This document shows positions 54,757 through 63,632 of a stretch of DNA of 64,000 nt, piece by piece. The position numbers and the translations under genes are program-made. The stretch spans positions 1,860,001 through 1,924,000 of the forward strand of contig NZ_CP064908.1 in assembly GCF_015841355.1 (NCBI RefSeq). The letters are read 5' to 3'. The notes under the pieces are model-generated. The model did not search any database and was not told where the DNA came from. It saw only the letters and a list, made by a program, of their open reading frames with translations. The first letter of the stretch is position 1. Each line of letters opens with the position of its first letter. Origin of the DNA: Synechococcus sp. CBW1107 (GTDB lineage Bacteria; Cyanobacteriota; Cyanobacteriia; PCC-6307; Cyanobiaceae).

Positions 54757-56250
54757 TCAGGGATCGCTCAGCAGTGACGGCATCACCCCATCGCGGTGAT
54801 GGGCGATCCAGGCCTGCTCCAGGAACTCCCAGACATCCCGCCCCTGTTGCCTGAGGGTAGTGGTGACCGTGAGCAGGCGGCTCCGGCAGATCGCACCTTG
54901 GCGGGATTGGACTCCTTGACTGATCTTGCGCTGAATCACCGATTGGCGCAGGGCACGTTCTGCGGCGTTGTTGGTGGGCTCTATTCCCTCGTTCTCCAGG
55001 AAGGTCCACAACCCACCTGTCACCTTCTGGAGCTGCTGGCACGTGCGCACTGTGCTGGCCCAAGGCGTTCGCTCGCCGCGCTGGTAGCCGAGCTCTACTA
55101 CCCGCTGCAGCGTGGTCTCAAAGGTCTGGCGGATCGGCCGGCAGCTTTGCTGCAAGGCGGGCCAGTCAATCTTTCCCTCCTTGTAGCGGTGCCAGTGGCC
55201 AAACAGCTGCTGCTGCAGGCCCAGCAGCTGGGCTCCGAATTCAGCGCTGGCGCCCGGGCGTTCGGCGATGGCCGTCAGGTCGCGGATCAGGTGCGCCCAG
55301 CACAGCTGGCGCTGCTTGGTGGGCAGGTGGTTGTAGGCCGAGAAGCGATCGCTCACCACAATCCCGCCAAAGGCGTTCCCCAGCAGCTCGATGGCAGCGG
55401 TCGTCGATCGACTCAGCCCTTGCACAAATACCGTCACCACGGCGGTGACCATGACCCACTGCCAGCCCCGCTTTCCAGTGGGATTGTTGCCGTCGGCATT
55501 GCCGGTGGGGGCGCCAGTTTCATCTACGTAGGCCACCGGCTGCACGCGGGCAAAAGCAAGGGCCTCCTGCATGGGCTGCTCCAGTGCTGCACTCAAGCGC
55601 TGGCGGACCCGTCCAATCGCGCCGCGGCTCATCTCCACTCCTACCAGCTGCTGGAGCAGGGCCTGGGTCTTGCTGAAACTCAACGGAAAGGCACTGCCCA
55701 GCAGGCCCACCAGTGCACTGAGCCTTGGGCCGTAGTGACTGGCCTCCACATCCGCCGGCAACGAGGCGCAGGTGCTGGTGGAACAGCAGGGGCAGACCAG
55801 GCGATGCAGCCGGTGCTCGATCACCAGCGGGGTAATCGGCGGGATCTCGATCACCTGATGGCGCAGGGGATCGAGATCCTCTCCCTGGAGCAAGGTGCCA
55901 CAGCGGCGGCAGGCATCAGGGTGGTGATCCACCACCTGATCCACCCGCTCGATCGACAGCAGCTCTGGTCCGGATCCGGGATGGCCCTGCTGGCCGCCCC
56001 GCTTGCGGCCACTGCCCTTGCGCCGTTCTGGCGGCTTAAAACCCAGACCATCACTGGAGGGAGGTTTGGATGAGTTGCGAGAGCTGCGTCCGATCCGCTC
56101 ACGCAGGTTTGCCAACTCGGTGGCCAAGGAGGTGAGTTGGCCGCGCAACAGCTCGATCTCCTGCTGCTGGGCGTTGATCAGCGCTCTGACGCTGGCGGGA
56201 GTTTCCAGCCAGTCGGCTTCTGGAATTCCAGCCGGATGTGCGGTCATCAT
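54757..56250 (-). CDS. IS66-family transposase (TnpC)
   Basis: A DDE transposase of about 497 residues. The N-terminus has the leucine-zipper-like segment RALINAQQQEIELLRGQL and the Pro/Arg region RSSRNSSKPPSSDG. A zinc finger is present (CRRCG, CPCCSTSTC). Catalytic residues appear in VAYVDETGAPTGN, IVVSDRFSAYNHLP and EGIEPTNNAAERALRQSV. TnpA and TnpB partners are missing, as in solo-TnpC IS66 members. Terminal inverted repeats could not be identified. The ATG at 56250 is preferred over the TTG at 56286. Confidence 0.88.
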   Translation of the reverse strand: MMTAHPAGIPEADWLETPASVRALINAQQQEIELLRGQLTSLATELANLRERIGRSSRNSSKPPSSDGLGFKPPERRKGSGRKRGGQQGHPGSGPELLSIERVDQVVDHHPDACRRCGTLLQGEDLDPLRHQVIEIPPITPLVIEHRLHRLVCPCCSTSTCASLPADVEASHYGPRLSALVGLLGSAFPLSFSKTQALLQQLVGVEMSRGAIGRVRQRLSAALEQPMQEALAFARVQPVAYVDETGAPTGNADGNNPTGKRGWQWVMVTAVVTVFVQGLSRSTTAAIELLGNAFGGIVVSDRFSAYNHLPTKQRQLCWAHLIRDLTAIAERPGASAEFGAQLLGLQQQLFGHWHRYKEGKIDWPALQQSCRPIRQTFETTLQRVVELGYQRGERTPWASTVRTCQQLQKVTGGLWTFLENEGIEPTNNAAERALRQSVIQRKISQGVQSRQGAICRSRLLTVTTTLRQQGRDVWEFLEQAWIAHHRDGVMPSLLSDP

Positions 56251-56309
56251 AGGCGGGTCTCTACCTGAGATGCAACCGGAAATCAAGCTGTCGTCAAGGG
56301 TTCAGCAGG

Positions 56310-56855
56310 GCCGATGTTCGCCGCGAGCTGTCACGCCCCCTGAACGGATACGACCTGGTGGAGCAGGCGCACAAGCTCAGGCCCGATCTGTTGATTGGCC
56401 TGTTTTTGCTGGATCCCGCCAGCCTGGCCTCCCCTCAGCTGCTGCAGTGCAGCGCCAACTGGATCATTGCTGATCGCGACATGCTCACGCCGGACCGCCC
56501 CTTGGTTCGGGCGATCAAAGCGGCGTATGGCGGTGAGACCTACCGCAGCCCTGCCGTATGCCTGGCCATGCAGGCCCTCATGACTGAGGGACCCCACGAC
56601 GCCAGCGCCGCCACCCTGCCGCGCCAGCACTGGTCGGAGCGGGAGGAACGGCTGCTGCTCCACCTCTGCGCCGGCCGCAGCAACCGGGAGATCGCCGACG
56701 CTCTGCACTACTCCTTGGCCACGGTGCGCTCCTATGTGCGCGATCTGATGCGCAAGCTGGGCTACTCCAACCGCATCAGCTTTGTACTCCATGCCACCAG
56801 CCTCGGTTTCCCGCCGCCGCCTGGCGCGGGCCCCACGCCAATCCCTGATCCTTGA
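56310..56855 (+). pseudogene. C-terminal remnant of a LuxR-type regulator
   Basis: The frame reads ADVRRELSRPLNGYDLVEQA, then HKLRPDLLIGLFLLDPASL, and a LuxR/NarL helix-turn-helix at the end: WSEREERLLLHLCAGRSNRE, IADALHYSLATVRSYVRDLM and RKLGYSNRIS. The only usable start in the fragment is a GTG at 56358, which would give a 165-residue protein with a partial receiver. It could still make a DNA-binding protein. The GYDLV part partly repeats the GFDLV part of the left remnant, so the two halves may come from different paralogues. Confidence 0.6.
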
Positions 56856-56858
56856 GGG

Positions 56859-56892
56859 GCCTGAGGGAGTGGATCAATGCACTCCCTCAGGC
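56859..56892 (+). terminator. strong hairpin after the regulator remnant
   Basis: GCCTGAGGGAGTG and CACTCCCTCAGGC form a 13-bp perfect stem with an 8-nt loop, right after the stop of the regulator remnant. A T tract is lacking, but stem strength and place support a terminator. Confidence 0.65.
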
Positions 56893-56923
56893 TGTTATGG
56901 GCTAAATTTCAGCCGACCTGAGC

Positions 56924-56944
56924 GCCGTTAAAATTCTTAACGGC
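56924..56944. promoter_or_regulatory. small palindrome upstream of the split exported-protein gene
   Basis: GCCGTTAA-AATTC-TTAACGGC is a perfect 8-bp inverted repeat about 20 bp before the first start codon of the next gene. It may be an operator or an attenuating hairpin. Confidence 0.45.
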
Positions 56945-57183
56945 TGCCACTTAAAATCTTCATTATTGTTGTTTTTCAAAATTATGCTTTTAAATTACCG
57001 CCTCCTGACTTGTAATTATCGTCAGTTAACGCCCAAGCTGCTCCTGTGCCTGCTGGCTGCTGTGGGTCTGTTCGGATTGTCTTGGCTGACTCCCCGAGCC
57101 AGCCAGGCTCAGAGCGCCAGTGCCAATTCGGCTGCCAATTCCGCCGGTACCACGGTCAACAACCAGAACAATTCCCAGATTAA

Positions 57184-57189
57184 CACCAG
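57184..57189. repeat. target-site duplication, left copy
   Basis: CACCAG directly before the left IS end, matched by the same bases at 58436-58441 after the right end. Confidence 0.75.
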
Positions 57190-58435
57190 GGCACCTCGAA
57201 AAATCGTAAGACCGCTTGATAACGTCCGGATTTAGATTATACTAGGCCATACCGATTACATACTTTCTATGGGCCAGCGAGGTTTCTGGGACGAACAACA
57301 AAGAGTTGCAAAGCTCCAAGAGAAGAAGCCGGTTCTGATCCGTCTCGCAGAATCGATTCCCTGGGAATCTTTCCGCCCTTTGCTTGACAAGGGCTATAGC
57401 CAGGAGCGCAAAAGCAATGCTGGACGCAAGAGAATCGACCCACTGATTCTTTTCAAGATGCTGGTGCTCCAGCAGCTATTTAATTTAAGTGATGAAGAGA
57501 TCGAATTCCAAGTAAATGACCGTCGCTCCTTCGAGGGGTTTGTTGGTCTTGGGGTGATGAATGACATACCAGATGCCACCACAGTCGCCTTCTTCAGAGA
57601 GCGACTGCGCAAGGCGGGAGTTATCGAGGAACTCTTTGAGATGTTTGAGGAATACCTGCGCTCTCAGGGTCTCCAAGCCCGGGGTGGTCAGATCATTGAC
57701 GCGACTCTCGTCCCTGTTCCCAAGCAACGCAATACCCGCGAGGAGAACAAGGAAATCAAAGCCGGAAGGCTGCCAGAGGGCTGGGATGAAAACCTAGACC
57801 GCTTGCAGCAAAAGGATTTAGACGCTCGCTGGACACAAAAGAACGGCCTCAGTTACTACGGTTACAAGAACAGTATTTGCATCGATGTCGACCATGGATT
57901 CATACGCCGATATGCTGTCACTCCTGCCAATATCCACGACAGCCAGATGCTTCCACTTCTGCTTGATCCAGAAAACGAGCATGACTATGTCTGGGCAGAC
58001 TCAGCATATTCCGGCGAATGCTTTGATGCTCTTCTGAGTCTCGGTGGCTTCGAAAGCCTGATCCACGAAAAAGGCGCTCGCAATCATCCGCTTAGCGACG
58101 CAGCCAAGGAATTAAATCGTCTTAAGTCGTCGATCAGAGCTTGTGTCGAGCATGTCTTTGGCTGCATGACCATGTCCATGGGTGGAAAGCTGACAAGAAA
58201 GATTGGGCTAGAAAGGAACGAGGCTTGGTGGGGTCTCAAGAACCTAACATTTAATTTACTGCGCTATCTCCAGCGCTCTGCCCACGTAGTAGTGGTTGCA
58301 TGAGTCACTCATAGAAGTGATACGGTTCAGTGAAACTCGTCAATAGTTGATATAATGCTTTCTTGCGTAGCCGCCTCCATGGCGGCATTTTTATGTCCGC
58401 AAGATTTCCTATTTGTGCTGATTATTCGAGGTGCC
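57190..58435 (+). mobile_element. IS5-family insertion sequence, complete
   Basis: A 1246-bp element with terminal inverted repeats: left end GGCACCTCGAAAAATC, right end (reverse complement) GGCACCTCGAATAATC, 15 of 16 identical. It is flanked by direct repeats CACCAG at 57184-57189 and 58436-58441. Because the base next to each end is G/C, the border could be one base further out with a 4-bp repeat ACCA. It carries one transposase gene and looks intact. Confidence 0.88.
57269..58303 (+). CDS. IS5-family DDE transposase
   Basis: A 344-residue transposase. DDE residues are Asp144 (QIIDATLVPVPK), Asp244 (VWADSAYSGE) and Glu294 (ACVEHVFGCM). The N-terminal domain has RKRIDPLILFKMLVLQQLF and the helix GLGVMNDIPDATTVAFFRER, both typical of IS5. 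The C-terminus has GLERNEAWWGLKNLTFNLLR. No stop or frameshift is seen, so it should be functional. It lies inside the complete element at 57190-58435. Confidence 0.93.
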   Translation: MGQRGFWDEQQRVAKLQEKKPVLIRLAESIPWESFRPLLDKGYSQERKSNAGRKRIDPLILFKMLVLQQLFNLSDEEIEFQVNDRRSFEGFVGLGVMNDIPDATTVAFFRERLRKAGVIEELFEMFEEYLRSQGLQARGGQIIDATLVPVPKQRNTREENKEIKAGRLPEGWDENLDRLQQKDLDARWTQKNGLSYYGYKNSICIDVDHGFIRRYAVTPANIHDSQMLPLLLDPENEHDYVWADSAYSGECFDALLSLGGFESLIHEKGARNHPLSDAAKELNRLKSSIRACVEHVFGCMTMSMGGKLTRKIGLERNEAWWGLKNLTFNLLRYLQRSAHVVVVA

Positions 58436-58441
58436 CACCAG
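58436..58441. repeat. target-site duplication, right copy
   Basis: CACCAG directly after the right IS end. Restoring a single copy restores the host reading frame. Confidence 0.75.
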
Positions 58442-58957
58442 CACATTCTATGGCTTTGGCCCCGGCATCAACTGCCCCACGCCCACCCTCGCCGTTGCCG
58501 GCTTCAGCGGCAACGGCGAGGGCTCCAGTGATGGCGATGTGCTCGGCGCCACAGTCAACAGCAACAACTATGGCGGCATCGTGACGTTCACTTTGCCCAT
58601 CGGCGGTGCGAACGCAGAAATCTGCAAGGAGATCGGCAAGGCTCAGGTTCAGGCCTTGATGGCGAACGTGGCGCGTGCCACCATCGAGGCCAACAAAGTC
58701 CAAGCCGACATCAATCTCGTCACAGCCATCAAGTGCGTGGAACTGATGCGGGTGGCCACCCTCTCTGGTGTCTACGCCGAGATCTGCCGGGGTGTCACAC
58801 CCATCGGCCAGAAACCCCTTCCCCCGACGGCGAGCCAGGCGGCTCCCCTGCCAGGGCAGGCTGGATTGATCAGGCCGATGCCTCCCCGGGCTTCCCCCAC
58901 TCCACTCTCAGCCATCCCCCCTAACCAAACGCTTTCCTCAGCCTCAGAAGGTGCCTG

Positions 58958-59455
58958 ATGAGTCTTGCTTGGTTCAGGAGTCTTCTGCATAGAGAGCGCC
59001 TGTTGCTTCGTTGGCTAGGCCCCAGGCTGCTGCTCCCTGTTTTGCTGTCCACCCCTGCCGTCACCCCTGCCGCCCACGCTTCAACGTTCGAGATCTATTG
59101 CGTCAACAATTCCGATGGCACCTCCAGTTGTGAAGGCTGGGATGGCGGTGAAACTCTGGTCTGCACCCCCAGCAGTGGCGGAACCACCAGCTGCAGCTCC
59201 TCCAGCGGCAGCAGTTTCACCTGCGTGCGAGGGCGTGATGGCACCACCACCTGTGACACCGCCAGTGGCGGGGGACAGCAGCGTGTTGGCACCCGTTGCA
59301 TCCGCACAGGCCAAGGATCAATCAGCTGTGACGCCGATGACCCCCCAGCTCCGGATCTACTTCCTGGGCCCCGGCTGCCCAGCACCGGGCCTGATCTGGA
59401 TCTGCTGATCCCTCGCCTGAACGGAAGTCTGGAGATCCCCAGCCTGTTCCCTTGA
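58958..59455 (+). CDS. exported Cys-rich repeat protein
   Basis: A 165-residue protein with a signal sequence (LLLPVLLSTPAVTPAAHAS, cleavage near residue 41). The mature part has a degenerate repeat of two Cys per about 20 residues with DGT(S/T)SC or GTTSC motifs (CVNNSDGTSSC, CTPSSGGTTSC, CVRGRDGTTTC, CIRTGQGSISC), about four copies. The tail is Pro/Leu-rich and ends SLFP. Disulfide-linked repeats are likely. It overlaps the stop of the IS-split gene and so belonged to the same operon. Confidence 0.72.
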   Translation: MSLAWFRSLLHRERLLLRWLGPRLLLPVLLSTPAVTPAAHASTFEIYCVNNSDGTSSCEGWDGGETLVCTPSSGGTTSCSSSSGSSFTCVRGRDGTTTCDTASGGGQQRVGTRCIRTGQGSISCDADDPPAPDLLPGPRLPSTGPDLDLLIPRLNGSLEIPSLFP

Positions 59456-59624
59456 AGCTGAAATCGGGCTCCACAAAGCCTTCCATCGATGCAGTCACGC
59501 GATTGAGCTTGTTGGTTGAGCCGCTCAGAGGCACATGGCAAGCGTTCACTTGTTGATACCCCCCCGCGCTTGCCAAGCGGCAGGCTCAGCACAGACGATG
59601 GCTTCGCCCTCCAGCGCCCCTGCC

Positions 59625-60083
59625 ATGGCCACCGAACGCACTTTTCTCGCCATCAAACCCGATGGGGTGCAGCGCGGCTTGGTGGGCGAGATCCTCGGCC
59701 GCTTCGAGCGCAAGGGCTTCAAGCTGGTGGGTCTCAAGCAGCTGGTGCCCAGCCGTGAGCTGGCCGAAAGCCATTACGGCGTGCACAGCGAGCGCCCCTT
59801 CTTCGCCGGCCTGGTCGAGTTCATCACCAGCGGCCCGGTGGTGGCGATGGTCTGGGAAGGGGAGGGGGTGATCGCCAGTGCCCGCAAGCTGATCGGCGCC
59901 ACCAAGCCCCTCGAGGCCGAGCCGGGCACGATCCGCGGCGATCTGGCGGTGAACATCGGCCGCAACGTGATCCATGGCTCCGATGCGCCCGAAACCGCCG
60001 TGTTCGAGATCGGTCTGTGGTTCCAGCCCTCCGAACTCAGTGACTGGACTCCCGCCGATCAGGTGTGGCGCTGCGAGGACTGA
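59625..60083 (+). CDS. ndk: nucleoside diphosphate kinase
   Basis: A 152-residue NDK transferring the gamma phosphate between nucleoside triphosphates and diphosphates. The start is the ATG at 59625 ([19 protein letters not shown]), fitting family length; earlier in-frame starts are not native. The phospho-His lies in [14 protein letters not shown], and the Lys/Tyr binding region is [17 protein letters not shown] FecR-cyclase pair follows after 41 bp on the same strand. Confidence 0.97.
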   Translation: MATERTFLAIKPDGVQRGLVGEILGRFERKGFKLVGLKQLVPSRELAESHYGVHSERPFFAGLVEFITSGPVVAMVWEGEGVIASARKLIGATKPLEAEPGTIRGDLAVNIGRNVIHGSDAPETAVFEIGLWFQPSELSDWTPADQVWRCED

Positions 60084-60124
60084 GTGTGCAGGCTGGGGCC
60101 TGGCGCAACCTCCAACCTGCAATC

Positions 60125-60814
60125 ATGGCCCGCCTCACTCCCCTCGTCCCCCTGGTGCTGAGAGGCACCCTGGCACTCAGCTGTGTTGCTCAGCTGGCGG
60201 AGGGCCTTCCGGCCGGGGCCCGCGGCGGGATGCCTGTCCTGCCCCAGGTGGTGGAGGTGCCCTCCAGGCCCGCTTACGTGACTCCGCCCAGGGGAACCGA
60301 GGCCGCCGCCCGCAGCGGGCAGCTCCTGGAGCCCGCCACCCTGCTGCGCACCCGCACGCCAGGGAGGCTGCAGGTGGCCTTTCCGGATGGACGCCGCTTC
60401 CGCCTGGGGGGAGACGCCCTCGCCCTGATCGGCCGCCGCGAGGTGGAACTCAGCCGCGGCCAGATCATCGGCTGGCTGACCCCGGGGCGGAACGCAGGTC
60501 CGCCCCTGAGGATCAGGACCCGGGTGGGCACCGCCTCGATCTCGGGCACCACGGTGTTCATCGAGGCCAGCCCGGCGCTTCTGCGGATCTTCAGCTGGGA
60601 AGGTCCGGTTGAGGTGGAGGCCCGCAATGGTCAGCGCTTCACCCTCAACACCGGTGAGGAAGTGGTGCATTCCGCCGGTGGCTGGAGTTCACCGCGTCGA
60701 CTGAGCCGTGCGGAGGCGGCTCGCCGACGCCGTGCCAGCTCCCTGCTCAACGGGTTCTCCACACCGATGGAGACCCTGCCCGAACTGGAGCGGCAACTCG
60801 ACCGCCTGCCGTGA
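60125..60814 (+). CDS. FecR-domain exported protein, partner of second cyclase
   Basis: A 229-residue protein from the ATG at 60125 with a signal segment (LVPLVLRGTLALSCVAQLAEG). A FecR-like domain follows (about 70-190): LRTRTPGRLQVAFPDGRRFRLG, VELSRGQIIGWL, IRTRVGTASISGTTVFIEA and FSWEGPVEVEA with RFTLNTGEEVV. This is closer to classical FecR than the other two FecR proteins here. It overlaps the following CHASE2 cyclase by 4 bp (GTGA). Confidence 0.85.
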   Translation: MARLTPLVPLVLRGTLALSCVAQLAEGLPAGARGGMPVLPQVVEVPSRPAYVTPPRGTEAAARSGQLLEPATLLRTRTPGRLQVAFPDGRRFRLGGDALALIGRREVELSRGQIIGWLTPGRNAGPPLRIRTRVGTASISGTTVFIEASPALLRIFSWEGPVEVEARNGQRFTLNTGEEVVHSAGGWSSPRRLSRAEAARRRRASSLLNGFSTPMETLPELERQLDRLP

Positions 60815-62661
60815 CGAGGCCACGAGTCTGGTGGCTGGCGCTGGCTGTGCCCCTGGTGGTGGCTCTGCCTGCCTTTCGCTTCACCCCGCCGGGTGCAGCC
60901 CTGGCACGGCTCGATGGTCAGGCGCGAGGGCAGTTCTTCCGCTGGCGAGGTCCGCGGACGGCCCCTGCAGATCCCCTGATCCTGGCCATCGACGGCGAGT
61001 CCCTGCGCCTGGCGGATCTGCTCGGGACCGACGAACGTCAGGCCTCACCGTTGTGGCGCCGCATGGGGCCCTGGCCGTGGCCCAGGGCCCTTCAGGCGGA
61101 ACTGGCCGCCACGGCCCTGCGGGGTGGTGCCCGGCGGGTGATGATCAACATCGAGTACAGCCAGCCCAGCCGATACGGCCCCGCCGATGACGCGGCGGCC
61201 CAGGCCCTGCTGACCCCCTGGCGGCAGCGGGTGCATCTCGCCACCGGTTATGCCCTGGAGCGGCGGCAGGGTCTGGAGCAGATCAAGCTGCGGCGTCCGT
61301 TGCTGGCTCTTGGGCCCTCCGGTCTGACCACTCTGTTGCAGAGCGAGGCGGGCGTGGCCGAGGCGGTGCCGGGCCGACGCTGGTGGCGGGAGCAGCTGGC
61401 TGGCTTCGCCCTCCCCCATCCGCTGCCGATGGCGTTCCTGGCGCGGCCGGATGCTCTGGAGGAGGAGCCGCTCGGCCTCAACTACCGCGGTCCTGCCGGG
61501 ACCCTGCCCTCGCTGTCGGCCTGGCGGATCCAGCAGGCACCGACAGGGATCTGGAAGAACCGCACGGTGGTGATCGGGGCCACGGCACCGGAGCTGGGAG
61601 ACCAGCTGGAAACGCCCTTCGGCGCCATGAGTGGCAGTGAGGTGCTGGCCACCGCTGTGGGCAATGTGCTGGCGGAGGATGGACTGCGCTCAGCGTCGGG
61701 ACCCGCGACGGGACTGTTGCTCCTCCTCTGGGGAGGCGGTGCGCTGACCCTGCTGGCGCGCCCATCGTCGGCCCTGGGCACGGTCGCCGTGGCTGTGGCT
61801 CTGATGGCCGCTGGCCTTGGCCTCACCTATGGACTCTGGCTCTGGGCCCAGCTCGATCTGCCCCTCGCGGCGCTGCTGCTGGCTCCCCTGCTGGGGGGCG
61901 GCCTGCGCGCGGCCGGGCAGGCCCGGCAGGAGCTGCGGGAGCGGGCCTATCTGCATCAGGTGCTCTCCCACCGCATCTCCCCGACCCTGCTCCACGACAT
62001 CCTGCGCAACCCCGCGCCGATCTGGAACCAGGCCGCGGGTGTGCGCTGCCGCTGTGTGTTGCTGTTCAGCGATCTGGTCGACTTCACCCCCCTGAGTGCC
62101 AGCCTGGAGCCGGCGGAGCTCTTCGATCTGCTCAACCGCTACTTCGAGGTGATGGCGGCGGCGGTGCTGTCTGAGCAGGGGCTGCTGGACAAGTTCATCG
62201 GCGATGCGGTGATGGCGGAGTTCGGGGTGCCACGCAGCCGCGGCGACCAGATCGAGGCCCGCGCGGCGGTGCGTGCGGCTCTGGCGATGCAGCGAGGTCT
62301 GCAGACGCTCAATCGAGCGTTGGCCGAGAAGAACCGTCCGCCCCTGCGCCATGGCATCGGTCTGCATGTGGGGGAGGTGATCGCCGGCAACCTCGGCTCC
62401 AGCCAGCGGCTCGAGTTCACCGTGGTGGGCGCCAGCGTGAACGTGGCCAGCCGGCTGGAGGGGCTGACCCGTCGTTATCCCCAGCATCCGATCCTGATCA
62501 GCGGCGATCTGCTGGCGCTGCTGCCGGGGGAGCTGGTGGTGGAGCCTCTTGGCCCACATCCGCTCAAGGGCTGGCCCGATCCCCTGAGGGTGTTCGCCCT
62601 GCAGGGTCTTGAGCCGGAGGCACCGGTGGCGGATGAATCCGGAGCCGGCGCGCCGCTGTGA
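60811..62661 (+). CDS. CHASE2-domain class III nucleotide cyclase
   Basis: A 616-residue membrane cyclase. The N-terminal helix is followed by a CHASE2 region (about 30-290; DPLILAIDGESLRLADLLG, PWPWPRALQAEL, KNRTVVIGATAPELGDQLE), three hydrophobic helices (about 295-365), and the catalytic domain (about 405-600). Key residues: Asp421 (LLFSDLVDFT), Lys461 and Asp465 (DKFIGDAVMAEFG). The later segment EFTVVGASVNVASRLEG has Ala where the first cyclase has Asp (IGDTVN). It should be active. The GTG start overlaps the FecR gene. Confidence 0.9.
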   Translation: MTRPRVWWLALAVPLVVALPAFRFTPPGAALARLDGQARGQFFRWRGPRTAPADPLILAIDGESLRLADLLGTDERQASPLWRRMGPWPWPRALQAELAATALRGGARRVMINIEYSQPSRYGPADDAAAQALLTPWRQRVHLATGYALERRQGLEQIKLRRPLLALGPSGLTTLLQSEAGVAEAVPGRRWWREQLAGFALPHPLPMAFLARPDALEEEPLGLNYRGPAGTLPSLSAWRIQQAPTGIWKNRTVVIGATAPELGDQLETPFGAMSGSEVLATAVGNVLAEDGLRSASGPATGLLLLLWGGGALTLLARPSSALGTVAVAVALMAAGLGLTYGLWLWAQLDLPLAALLLAPLLGGGLRAAGQARQELRERAYLHQVLSHRISPTLLHDILRNPAPIWNQAAGVRCRCVLLFSDLVDFTPLSASLEPAELFDLLNRYFEVMAAAVLSEQGLLDKFIGDAVMAEFGVPRSRGDQIEARAAVRAALAMQRGLQTLNRALAEKNRPPLRHGIGLHVGEVIAGNLGSSQRLEFTVVGASVNVASRLEGLTRRYPQHPILISGDLLALLPGELVVEPLGPHPLKGWPDPLRVFALQGLEPEAPVADESGAGAPL

Positions 62662-62787
62662 CGAGCAGGGCAGACGCCGCCACAATGAGGAATCTGCGGG
62701 GCAACCTCCGGCTCACGGCCGCTGGGCTCTGAGCCATCACGCCACCTGTCACGGTTCACGTCGTCAACACTCACGTCGTCAGCACCC

Positions 62788-63555
62788 ATGTCGCCGCTCC
62801 CCCGCCCGGCTGTGGTTGGCTCCCTGCCAGTCCGCCCACAGGCAGCACACCTCCGCCTGCTGCTTCCCGCTGCGCTGCTGGCCTGCCTGGCGATCCCCTT
62901 CCGGCCGGCGCCACTGCGGGCCGCCGAGGCGGCCACGGTGCGGGAGATCCTCGACGGCAAGGAGCTGTTCATCGATGAGCGCCAGGCCAGGGTGAACGAC
63001 AAGGCGGTCACCCCCCAGGAGGTGAGCACCAGGAACAGTCGCGCCCAGCTGGGTTTTCCCTCAGGGGCCGCCGGACGTCTCAACCGCTTTTCCCTGCTCC
63101 GCCTCGGTCAGGATTGCTTCCTGCTCAGCAAGGGTCAGGTGCTGGTCTCCGGGAAACAGGCGGGATGCACCCGCTCGTCGCGGTTGAGTGTGCGCGGCAC
63201 CAACTACCTGCTCGCGGTCGATGAGAGCGGCGGCACCGAGTTGTCCGTCCTCGAAGGCTCGGTTGAGGTGGAGCCTCTCAACGGAGGACAACCTGCCCCC
63301 GGGGGGGCCACCACCGTGAATGCCGGAGAGAAACTGCAGCTCTCACCGGCCGGAGTGGTGCTCACCCTGCTCAAGCTCAGCAATGGCGACTACAACGCGA
63401 TTCTCGGTGGGCCTCTGTTCCAGGGCTTCACCACACCGCTGCCGGCCTTCGGATCCCTCGAGAGCTACCTGCGCTCCACCATGCCCTCGGTGTCGATCCC
63501 CTCGGCGCCGTCAACCCCTTCGATTCCGTCGTTCGCGCTGCCGCGCTTCTTCTGA
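62788..63555 (+). CDS. FecR-domain exported protein, partner of third CHASE2 protein
   Basis: A 255-residue protein with a signal peptide (LLLPAALLACLAIPFRPAPLRAAEA). The FecR-like domain contains VREILDGKELFIDERQARVND, STRNSRAQLGF, CFLLSKGQVLVSG and LSVRGTNYLLAVD, matching the protein at 38472-39185 block by block. The C-terminal 60 residues are Pro/Ser-rich and end in FALPRFF. It lies 77 bp before a CHASE2 gene. Confidence 0.85.
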   Translation: MSPLPRPAVVGSLPVRPQAAHLRLLLPAALLACLAIPFRPAPLRAAEAATVREILDGKELFIDERQARVNDKAVTPQEVSTRNSRAQLGFPSGAAGRLNRFSLLRLGQDCFLLSKGQVLVSGKQAGCTRSSRLSVRGTNYLLAVDESGGTELSVLEGSVEVEPLNGGQPAPGGATTVNAGEKLQLSPAGVVLTLLKLSNGDYNAILGGPLFQGFTTPLPAFGSLESYLRSTMPSVSIPSAPSTPSIPSFALPRFF

Positions 63556-63632
63556 TGGGGCAACCAACCCGATGAGGGCCAGGGTGATGCGCGTGCTGCG
63601 GTGACCACCATGCTCAGGGAGCCCCTCCAGCC

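Larger units (their letters stand above)
54680..56330 (-). mobile_element. IS66-type element or remnant, borders not resolved
   Basis: The region between the two regulator remnants holds only the transposase. The borders are estimated from where regulator similarity stops on each side. I found no matching terminal repeats or 8-bp target duplication, so ends may have been lost. Confidence 0.5.
56966..58958 (+). pseudogene. exported-protein gene split by an IS5-family element
   Basis: The first part codes a signal peptide (LLLCLLAAVGLFGLSWLTPRASQAQ) and an Asn/Ser-rich segment ending NNQNNSQINT. The second part continues STFYGFGPGINCPTPTLAVA, then GANAEICKEIGKAQVQALMA, and IKCVELMRVATLSGVYAEIC. 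Removing the element with one copy of the 6-bp target repeat joins the parts in frame as ...SQINTSTFYGFGPG..., giving a 246-residue protein. The family is known only as conserved cyanobacterial proteins to my recollection. The downstream part could start at a GTG at 58431 but would lack the signal peptide. The next gene overlaps the stop (TGATG). Confidence 0.82.

Noticed and set aside
54687-56340. ACGCCCC direct repeats as possible IS66 target duplication
   Set aside because: The sequences just inside the repeats are not inverted copies of each other, so they do not define the element's ends.
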